The notes beneath the pieces were generated by a model. That model saw nothing but the letters and a program-made list of their open reading frames with translations, ran no database searches and was not told where the DNA came from. DNA of 64,000 nucleotides, taken from Parachryseolinea silvisoli. Its GTDB lineage: Bacteria > Bacteroidota > Bacteroidia > Cytophagales > Cyclobacteriaceae. This document shows, one piece after another, positions 52,673-59,180 of the stretch. Position numbers and translations under genes: made by a program. The stretch is taken from the NCBI RefSeq assembly GCF_021190955.1, contig NZ_JAIOAO010000002.1, positions 806,001-870,000 of the forward strand, in the 5' to 3' direction. Positions within the stretch are counted from its first letter, which is position 1. Every line of letters begins with the position of its first letter.

Positions 52673-54076
52673 ATGAGCTTAACAGGAAACGATCTGAAAA
52701 GTGTAGGGTTCGAGGAGGGAAAAGCATTGGGCCTCGCCCTGCAAGTGATGGAAAAGAACTTCAGCACCCTGCCGGCAGCAGATCAGCTTTCACTTTTAAA
52801 ACAAGTAATAACCGACCCTGCAGCCTATCAGCACGATACGCATTTCGGAGCCGTGGCAAACCAGCTGTTGCAACCGGTGGATCCCGTCATCGCGCTGGAG
52901 CCGCAGAAGGCGTATACCGTCTACGGTGCAGAAGGTATTGAGCAGGGAGCCATTGGCCAGATGCAAACTGCTATGAGGTTGCCGGTAACCGTAGGTGGGG
53001 CGTTAATGCCCGATGCGCACCAGGGCTATGGCCTGCCCATCGGCGGCGTGCTGGCGACACGCAACGCGGTTATTCCGTACGGCGTAGGCGTTGATATCGG
53101 GTGCCGTATGTGCATGACGCTGTATACGCTGCCGGCGACTATGCTACAGCAAAAGACCGAATCCTTTAAAAAGATGCTGGTGGATAATACACGGTTCGGT
53201 ATAGCAACGTTTAAGAAGCCACAGGACGACGCCGTCTTTGAACGAAAAGAGTTTCAAGACTTGAATATTCTACGCGGGTTGAAAGACCGTGCGTGGCAAC
53301 AGATCGGTTCTTCCGGTGGGGGCAACCACTTCGTGGAGTTTGGAGTGGTCGAGATCACAAATGCTATCAATGAACTGAATGTACCGGTCGGTCAATATTT
53401 AGCGGTATTGTCGCATTCCGGTTCGCGTGGTTTGGGTGCTAACATCGCCCGACACTATACGGATGTCGCCATGAATCTTTGCAAGCTACCGACGGAAGCC
53501 AAACACTTAGCCTGGCTTGACCTCGATACCGAAGCTGGGCAGGAATACTGGTTGGCAATGAACCTGGCGGGCGACTACGCCTCGGCGTGCCATCACCAGA
53601 TCCACAGCCGCCTGGCGGTGGCGTTGGGTGAGACGCCGCTCGCGATGATCGAGAACCACCATAACTTTGCGTGGAAGGAGAAAGACGCGCACGGCCGTGA
53701 GATCATCGTACACCGTAAAGGGGCAACGCCCGCCGGTAAAGGCGTACTCGGAATTATACCGGGCTCCATGGCGTCGCCGGGCTTTATCGTCCGGGGTAAA
53801 GGTCTGGCGGCATCGATCAGTTCGGCATCACACGGCGCCGGCCGTTTGATGTCGCGAACGAAGGCTAAGGCGAGCATATCACCGGGAGCAGTAAAGGCAA
53901 TGTTGCAACACGAAGGCGTGGAGCTAATCGGCGCCGGCCTGGATGAAGCACCGATGGCGTATAAGAATATACACCAGGTTATGGAGTACCAGAAAGACCT
54001 GGTGGATACACTGGGAACGTTTATGCCTCGTATCGTACGGATGTGCGGCGACGAGCGGTTCCAGGAGGTGGATTAA
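52673..54076 (+). CDS. rtcB: RNA-splicing ligase RtcB
   Basis: A 467-residue RNA ligase that joins 2',3'-cyclic phosphate or 3'-phosphate ends to 5'-hydroxyl ends, using manganese and GTP. Signature motifs are DAHQGYGLPIGGVLAT (112-127), GVDIGCRM with the metal-binding cysteine (about 140-147), SSGGGNHFVEFG (about 209-220), SHSGSRGLG (about 249), ENHHNFAW (about 326) and HRKGATPAGKG (about 346-356), which carries the GMP-accepting histidine region. In bacteria it repairs tRNA or rRNA cut by stress RNases. It starts 169 bases from the divergent WYL-PhyH gene and has its own strong terminator. No archease gene is adjacent. Confidence 0.95.
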   Translation: MSLTGNDLKSVGFEEGKALGLALQVMEKNFSTLPAADQLSLLKQVITDPAAYQHDTHFGAVANQLLQPVDPVIALEPQKAYTVYGAEGIEQGAIGQMQTAMRLPVTVGGALMPDAHQGYGLPIGGVLATRNAVIPYGVGVDIGCRMCMTLYTLPATMLQQKTESFKKMLVDNTRFGIATFKKPQDDAVFERKEFQDLNILRGLKDRAWQQIGSSGGGNHFVEFGVVEITNAINELNVPVGQYLAVLSHSGSRGLGANIARHYTDVAMNLCKLPTEAKHLAWLDLDTEAGQEYWLAMNLAGDYASACHHQIHSRLAVALGETPLAMIENHHNFAWKEKDAHGREIIVHRKGATPAGKGVLGIIPGSMASPGFIVRGKGLAASISSASHGAGRLMSRTKAKASISPGAVKAMLQHEGVELIGAGLDEAPMAYKNIHQVMEYQKDLVDTLGTFMPRIVRMCGDERFQEVD

Positions 54077-54090
54077 GAAAATAACAATAG

Positions 54091-54121
54091 AAAAGGCAGG
54101 TATACCACCTGCCTTTTTCTT
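54091..54121 (+). terminator. Rho-independent terminator after rtcB
   Basis: A perfect 11-bp stem (54091-54101 with 54107-54117, loop ATACC), then T-rich sequence. It lies 15 bases after the rtcB stop. Confidence 0.85.
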
Positions 54122-54125
54122 TTCA

Positions 54126-54695
54126 TTATTTGTTTTCGCGAATCAGCTTCATGCCTTTCGTCCACCGGGTTAACTCCCGGAGGAGTACTTCGGCCGACTT
54201 GGTGGTAGATTCTGGTGGGACAAATGTTGAGTCTTCGGTGATATATTGGGTGAAGAAGGGAATGCTGACCAGTTCCATCAACGGCACCATGCGGAGTGCC
54301 GGCAGGTCTGCCTTCAGCCCGTTGATCGCCCGGGTACCACCCGACAGACCACCATAACTCACCAAGCCAGCCGGTTTATAGGCCCACTCGTGTGACAGGT
54401 ACTCCAACGCATTGCGCAGTGCGGCGGGGTAGTTGTAATTATACTCCGCCGTCACGAAGATGAAAGCGTCAGCGGGATCGATCAGGGCGCTCCACTGTTT
54501 GGTATGGTCATGTTGATATTGGCGCAGCACCGGATGGGCGGGCTCGTTCATCAACGGCAGGTTGATGTCGGCCAGGTCCAGCACTTCCACCTGGAAGTGG
54601 CCATGCGCACGTGCCAGGTCAGCGATCCAGGAAGTGATGATTGGCCCTTTACGACCGGGACGCACCGTAGAATTAATGATCTTTAAACTGTACAT
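54126..54695 (-). CDS. NAD(P)H-dependent FMN reductase
   Basis: A 189-residue flavodoxin-like reductase of the YieF/SsuE group. The FMN phosphate site is STVRPGRKGP at residues 9-18, and the family loop AEYNYNYPAALRNALEYL (109-126) is clear. SYGGLSGGTRAI follows. It uses NAD(P)H to reduce flavin, quinones or chromate-like oxidants. It is the last gene of a minus-strand group (tetR, yceI, doxX, reductase) with spacing of 30-130 bases. Shared control by the TetR protein is inferred from the operator pair described separately. Confidence 0.9.
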   Translation of the reverse strand: MYSLKIINSTVRPGRKGPIITSWIADLARAHGHFQVEVLDLADINLPLMNEPAHPVLRQYQHDHTKQWSALIDPADAFIFVTAEYNYNYPAALRNALEYLSHEWAYKPAGLVSYGGLSGGTRAINGLKADLPALRMVPLMELVSIPFFTQYITEDSTFVPPESTTKSAEVLLRELTRWTKGMKLIRENK

Positions 54696-54740
54696 AAAAA
54701 TTAGAGAAGACGATTGAAGAAAGAAGGTAAAGAGGGCCGA

Positions 54741-55160
54741 CTATGCCTGCTTTCTGGAGATAAGATAGTCGACTGAATATCTGCCGCTACCGGTCACAGC
54801 CAGTACGACATAGAACAGAAGATAGACCATCGACAATTCTTTTACATTGATCGGGTCGGCAGCGTGCACGATAAAAAATGCCACCAACATCACCACGATC
54901 AGCGGGATTGCCGCCAGGCGTGTAGCAAAACCAATCAGCAGGAGCGTTGAGCAGAGCACTTCGGCGAAGACTGTCAATGCCAACGAGAGGGTAACTCCAA
55001 GGCCGATAGGATCGACATACTGAATAGGTCCGTCTGAAAAAAATTGCCCGAGCTTAGGAATACCATGCGTAAACATCAGAAGCGCCAAGCCAATGCGTGC
55101 TATGAGTAATGCAGCATCCAGGTAGGATGCGTTGATAGTTGTCTTAAATACTGCTTTCAT
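54741..55160 (-). CDS. DoxX-family membrane protein
   Basis: A 139-residue inner-membrane protein with four hydrophobic helices. It shows the DoxX signature ALLIARIGLALLMFTHGIPKLGQFF near the N terminus, then FAEVLCSTLLLIGFATRLAAIPL in the middle. Family members are linked to thiol or sulfur oxidation and to oxidative-stress complexes, but the role is not settled. It is 36 bases after yceI and 45 bases before the FMN reductase gene on the same strand, so the three are likely one transcript. Confidence 0.9.
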   Translation of the reverse strand: MKAVFKTTINASYLDAALLIARIGLALLMFTHGIPKLGQFFSDGPIQYVDPIGLGVTLSLALTVFAEVLCSTLLLIGFATRLAAIPLIVVMLVAFFIVHAADPINVKELSMVYLLFYVVLAVTGSGRYSVDYLISRKQA

Positions 55161-55196
55161 AAATGGATAGGATTTAGCAGGAGCGTGGGTAAGATG

Positions 55197-55730
55197 TTAA
55201 GCCGGCTTAGCGACTTGAATGTTCGCGACGAATTTAATGTCTTCACCCAGTGCGAGGCCGCCGGTTTCTGTCAGCGCGCTATAGGTCAATCCGAATTCCT
55301 TGCGGTTTACAACACCCTTCACTTCAAAGCCGTGACGAATGTTGCCCCAGGGATCTTTCGCGGTGCCACCATATTCAGCATCCAGCGTGATGGGTTTGGT
55401 GATGCCTTTCATCGTCAGGTCGCCGGTCAGCGCATATTGGTCGTCGCTTACTTTTTTGAAGCCGGTCGACCGGAAGCTGATCGTGGGATAGGTGGCGGTA
55501 TCGAAAAATTCCGGTGAGCGCAGGTGCTCATCGCGCTGTGCCTGGTGGGTCGAAATGCTGTCCGTATCCAGTGAGAATTCAATGGCGGCGTTTTCAAAAT
55601 CATCGCCCTGCGTGGTGGCGGATCCCTGGAATTTGGTGAACGATCCGCTTACGGTAGAGATGACAAGGTGTTTTACCTTGAATTGCACTTCAGAGTGCAT
55701 GGGGTCAATAGACCAGGTAGTTGCTGACAT
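55197..55730 (-). CDS. YceI-family lipid/isoprenoid-binding protein
   Basis: A 177-residue lipocalin-like beta barrel. It starts MSATTWSIDPMHSEVQFKVKHL, the typical YceI opening, with no signal peptide; this sets it apart from secreted YceI. Further motifs are SGSFTKFQGSATT and a repeated FRSTGFKKVSDDQYALTGDLTMKG-type strand set. The fold binds polyisoprenoids or quinone-like lipids. It heads the yceI-doxX-reductase group. A palindrome that matches one in front of tetR lies 100 bases upstream. The set looks like a small membrane redox response. Confidence 0.92.
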   Translation of the reverse strand: MSATTWSIDPMHSEVQFKVKHLVISTVSGSFTKFQGSATTQGDDFENAAIEFSLDTDSISTHQAQRDEHLRSPEFFDTATYPTISFRSTGFKKVSDDQYALTGDLTMKGITKPITLDAEYGGTAKDPWGNIRHGFEVKGVVNRKEFGLTYSALTETGGLALGEDIKFVANIQVAKPA

Positions 55731-55829
55731 GTTAGAAAATGTTTAATGTTTTGATTATCTGACGCTTAGTGCTTTTTGATCTTCTTGATTAGCAGCTTTC
55801 TAGCGTTTCTATAACATTAAAACAAAATA

Positions 55830-55841
55830 TAACAGTGTTAG
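55830..55841. promoter_or_regulatory. Candidate TetR operator, yceI side
   Basis: TAACAGTGTTAG, an odd-centred dyad (TAACA/TGTTA). It shares 11 of 12 bases with the site at 56472-56483 in front of tetR. It lies just upstream of a TATATTTTG-like promoter element read towards yceI. Confidence 0.5.
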
Positions 55842-55862
55842 TTCATGTTATTGATGGAATAT

Positions 55863-56453
55863 TTACAAAGATTTGATAAAGCCGGCAACAGCATCTTTTA
55901 AGATAAGCTGACCTAATGGATCAGCGTCACGCTTAATCATCTGAATGGACACTAAACCGTGTAAAATGGACCAATAGGTGTGGAATTTCAAGAATGCATC
56001 GGCATTGGGGTAAGGACCGCTGGCCACGGCCTTGCCAATACTGTCAATCATAATAGCCGTCAATTGTTGTAATTCTGGCGAATTTCGAACGGCTTCGCAC
56101 GCAGGAATGCCCAAACCAAACATAAGCTGATAGTATTCTTTCTGCTCGAACGCGAAGTCCCAGTAAGTCTGGGCCATGGCTTCCAATTGTTGGCGCGGCT
56201 CCGGTTGGGTTGTTTTGGTGTCATTCAGGCGGTCAGCCAACATCGTAAAACCCTGACAGGTGAATTCTGCTAAAATGGCCTCTTTGTTGGCAAAATGCGC
56301 GTAAATAACGGGTATGCTATATTCAATGGCATCGGCAATTCTGCGAATGGAAAGCGCCTGCCAGCCTTCTTCGCGGGCAATTTTCCAGGCGGCCTCCAGA
56401 ATCAAGCCACGCACTTCTTCTTTTTGTCGTTGACGGCGCTCAATAATGCCCAT
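55863..56453 (-). CDS. TetR-family transcriptional regulator
   Basis: A 196-residue repressor-type regulator. The helix-turn-helix covers about 27-50 (LSIRRIADAIEYSIPVIYAHFANKEAILAEF in parts). The C-terminal ligand-binding domain is helical (WDFAFEQKEYYQLMFGLGIPA; FLKFHTYWSILHGLVSIQM), typical of the TetR_C_33/WHG group. It lies 132 bases upstream of yceI on the same strand. A dyad sits 19 bases before its start codon and a near-identical one upstream of yceI, which suggests that it represses both itself and the redox group. The inducer is unknown. Confidence 0.9.
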   Translation of the reverse strand: MGIIERRQRQKEEVRGLILEAAWKIAREEGWQALSIRRIADAIEYSIPVIYAHFANKEAILAEFTCQGFTMLADRLNDTKTTQPEPRQQLEAMAQTYWDFAFEQKEYYQLMFGLGIPACEAVRNSPELQQLTAIMIDSIGKAVASGPYPNADAFLKFHTYWSILHGLVSIQMIKRDADPLGQLILKDAVAGFIKSL

Positions 56454-56471
56454 AATGCTATTTAATAATAC

Positions 56472-56483
56472 TAACGGTGTTAG
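56472..56483. promoter_or_regulatory. Candidate TetR operator, tetR side
   Basis: TAACGGTGTTAG, inside CTAAC-GGT-GTTAG. It matches the 55830-55841 site in 11 of 12 bases and lies 19 bases upstream of the tetR start, in the 52-base gap after the araC gene. Two like sites around one regulator are the usual pattern for autoregulation. Confidence 0.5.
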
Positions 56484-56505
56484 CGTCGTGATTGTTCGTT
56501 TCAGC

Positions 56506-57507
56506 TTATTTATTGTTCCGGAGGCTGCCGGGCGTTACGCCATACTTCTTTTTGAACGATCGGGTAAAATGCTGGGCGTGCTCATAGCCGCAGTAGCTGG
56601 CAATTTCGTGGATGGGTTTTCCGGCATTATTCAGCAGCAGCCGGCGTGCTTCTTCCATTCGCAGGTCGTGCAGGTAGCCGAACACGGTATTACCGAATGT
56701 TTCTTTAAAGCCCTTCTTCAATTTGAAATCGTTCAGTCCTACCGCGCGGGCCAATGCCTGTAAAGTATGTGGCGTGTCGCGATGTTGTTCGAGCAGGTAC
56801 CGGGCGTGGTGCAGCTTGTCGATGTCACACGGCTTGAGGCATGGCATGTCGCGGACGACATCCTCCTGCGTGAATTGTTCGATCTGCAACAATAGCAGCT
56901 CCAGCACTTTTGCTTCCAGGTATAGCCGTTTAAAGACACCGGTGCGTTCGCACGTCATGATCTCGTGAATCACGCGCGTCATGGCCGGTGTGATCAGGTG
57001 GTTCTGGCGACTCATCGTCACGATGTGCCCTCGGTCCATCTGCTCCATAAATTTCTCCAGCAGGGTAAAGGGCGCATGGGCCAGGCGTTTGAAGTACGCT
57101 TCGGTAAAATGTACCTCGAATACTTCGTGGAGGACGTCTTCTCTACCCGTTTTCAGGTAGCCTTCAAACCCCGGCATATAAAAAAGGTTATGCTGCTGCG
57201 GCTGAAAAACAAAATCGTGGATATTGTTGACCCTTGCTGAATGCGCGGTCCCACCCAGGCCGAAGTGCATTTCGATCACCGGTGTGTCGCTTTCAAAGTG
57301 TAGGGACGTATTGCCCTTCACACGCGACTTTCCGAAATTGAGGTGCACGCCTTCAAACCAGATTTCACGTATGGATGCGCTCCCAAGTCCGGCATGATCA
57401 AAATCGAGGGAATGATCTTCAATGCCGTCTGCGGTGTGAAAGTTGTCGGCAAAGGTCCGCTCAAACACGGGCTCCCAATTACTGGTATCGGTCAATCGCA
57501 TCCGCAT
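56506..57507 (-). CDS. AraC-family transcriptional regulator
   Basis: A 333-residue regulator. The C-terminal 100 residues hold two helix-turn-helix units (LQALARAVGLNDFKLKKGFKETFG; IHEIASYCGYEHAQHFTRSFKKKYGVTPGSLR, seen in parts), with the AraC signature at the end. The N-terminal 220 residues have a beta-rich region (FHTADGIEDHSLDFDHAG; ASIREIWFEGVHLNFGKS). This layout fits PchR-type regulators, which respond to ferric siderophores. The divergent gene encodes a siderophore-interacting protein, which supports an iron-linked role. The role is inferred from context. Confidence 0.88.
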   Translation of the reverse strand: MRMRLTDTSNWEPVFERTFADNFHTADGIEDHSLDFDHAGLGSASIREIWFEGVHLNFGKSRVKGNTSLHFESDTPVIEMHFGLGGTAHSARVNNIHDFVFQPQQHNLFYMPGFEGYLKTGREDVLHEVFEVHFTEAYFKRLAHAPFTLLEKFMEQMDRGHIVTMSRQNHLITPAMTRVIHEIMTCERTGVFKRLYLEAKVLELLLLQIEQFTQEDVVRDMPCLKPCDIDKLHHARYLLEQHRDTPHTLQALARAVGLNDFKLKKGFKETFGNTVFGYLHDLRMEEARRLLLNNAGKPIHEIASYCGYEHAQHFTRSFKKKYGVTPGSLRNNK

Positions 57508-57600
57508 AAATAATCCCTTTAAGGTCAGTAAAAATCCGTCTGGGGTAAGAAGCGCCAGCCTCTAAAGACGAATCTTTGCCAAAGCTAATCATTATTCTTT

Positions 57601-58044
57601 ATGCCGGGAGTTTCGAAGTGGTTGGGAGATACGATGAATGACCTGCTCAGCAGGTCTCTATATCGCGCAGACAGCAAGTATCATTTTTTCTTTGGTGATG
57701 AAACTTCGCTGCGGTTGTTCAGCAGCCTCACGCGCAAGATTCACGCGAACAGTCAGGAGTATTTTGGTGTATTGGAATTGCGCGAGGCATGCACGGAGTT
57801 GCCCGAGCAAGCTGGTTTGATGCTCGATGTCGTACCACGATCGAATATACCTGCCGCCCACGCCATTCACTATGTTGAAACGCTACACGAACGTGTGTGG
57901 CACGTGTGGCATACCGCAGCCTTTTACCTGGCGGGCAATACGCATTCCATTAAAGCTTTCCGCAAAGCCCTTTTGGACATGGGCGTCGACGCCAAAAATA
58001 TTATCGTTCAACCTTATTGGGCAGAAGGAAAGGAAGGCTTGTAA
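57601..58044 (+). pseudogene. Siderophore-interacting protein, FAD domain missing
   Basis: A 147-residue protein that matches only the C-terminal half of the siderophore-interacting / ferric-reductase family: KYHFFFGDETSLRLFSSL (NAD-side start), VWHVWHTAAFYLAGNTHSIKAF and the end VQPYWAEGKEGL. Full-length members are about 230-270 residues, with an N-terminal FAD-binding barrel that has an RxYS/T-type motif. Here the first 20 residues (MPGVSKWLGDTMNDLLSRSL) look like the usual start, then the sequence jumps to the NAD half. This looks like an in-frame internal loss of about 100 codons. The product may be inactive. It is divergent from the AraC gene, and its end overlaps the convergent epimerase end by 31 bases. 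Confidence 0.65.
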
Positions 58045-58955
58045 GCACGTGCTGTTTCAGCAACGCCTTCTTCATAGGACGTGGGCGCTACACCAAAGGC
58101 TTTTTCAAATTTGCTGCTGTCGAACAAATAGTCTGCATTGTTCTGATACAGCATTTCAACAACCTCGCGAATGTTGCCGTCCATCAGGCCACCCAGGCGC
58201 ACCATCCATTTTTTCAGCACGAGGTAATCCGGCTTTACACCATACGCCTTTGCTGTTAAGGCAATGAATTCTTTTCCCGTCAACGCGTTTCGGTCTGTCG
58301 GCGCGTGCCACACCTGGTTGTATGCGTGCGGCGTATTTCCCAGCAGGGCCATGGCGTTGCCGGCATCGGGGGTATAGGTAAAAGAGTGGCGTACATCGTC
58401 GCGCATCAGCCACTGCGCGCTTTTCTTTTTAGCGTAGTTTTCAAACAACATCATGGTTAAAAAACTAAGCGGAGTGGCCGGGCCATAAAAGTCGGCACCA
58501 CGTACGATCATGGCCTGAACGTTGCCCTTGCGTACTTCCTCCAGCAAGTGTTCTTCTATTTTCGCGCGCACTTCACCTTTCTTGCTGACCGGATTGAAGG
58601 GAGTCTCTTCGGTCATCCAGCCTTGTACGTTGCCATAGGGATATACATTGCTAAAAAACACCAGTTTGGCGCCGTGACGTTTACAGGCGTCGATAACATT
58701 GGTCATTAATGCGGGCCATTGCTCGCGCCAGACTTTGATGTTGTAAGGCAGTCCTGCCGTAAGATAAACAATGTCCGAACCGGCCACGGCCTGATCCGTT
58801 TGCACGGCGTCTAACAGGTCGGCGGCGATGACTTCGGTCGCCGATGACACCCGTTGCGGATGGCGGCTTACCAGTCTGATGTTATCGGTGTAGGCGGGAA
58901 GGGCTTTCACCAGGTTGTTTGCAATGGCGCCGTTAGCGCCCAAAATCGTTTGCAT
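58014..58955 (-). CDS. NAD-dependent epimerase/dehydratase family protein
   Basis: A 313-residue Rossmann-fold protein of the extended SDR group. The nucleotide site is ILGANGAIANNLVKAL (4-19), a GxxGxxG variant in which the second and third glycines are partly replaced. The middle has VFFSNVYPYGNVQG, where the SDR tyrosine is expected (YxxxK is imperfect), then IVRGADFYGP (150-159). Substrate may be a sugar nucleotide or a flavonoid-like ketone; family members of this length are often named only as epimerases. Its end overlaps the end of the siderophore-interacting gene. Confidence 0.85.
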   Translation of the reverse strand: MQTILGANGAIANNLVKALPAYTDNIRLVSRHPQRVSSATEVIAADLLDAVQTDQAVAGSDIVYLTAGLPYNIKVWREQWPALMTNVIDACKRHGAKLVFFSNVYPYGNVQGWMTEETPFNPVSKKGEVRAKIEEHLLEEVRKGNVQAMIVRGADFYGPATPLSFLTMMLFENYAKKKSAQWLMRDDVRHSFTYTPDAGNAMALLGNTPHAYNQVWHAPTDRNALTGKEFIALTAKAYGVKPDYLVLKKWMVRLGGLMDGNIREVVEMLYQNNADYLFDSSKFEKAFGVAPTSYEEGVAETARAYKPSFPSAQ

Positions 58956-59180
58956 GTTCGAGGCTTTCTATCAGGGACGTGCCGGCAAAGAAAATTATTG
59001 CAAAAAATTAAAAACCCTTGTGATCAGAGAGTTAAGGTTGTGCAACGACCATTCCGACGTTCACGTCGCCGCTGGCTTTACACTTCCGGCCCAATGCCTT
59101 ATACTTGCGGTCCCTCTGGCTGAACCCCCACCGTTTTGGCGGTGAAACGGCCGGCATCTTAACACCTTGCGCAACATCCT

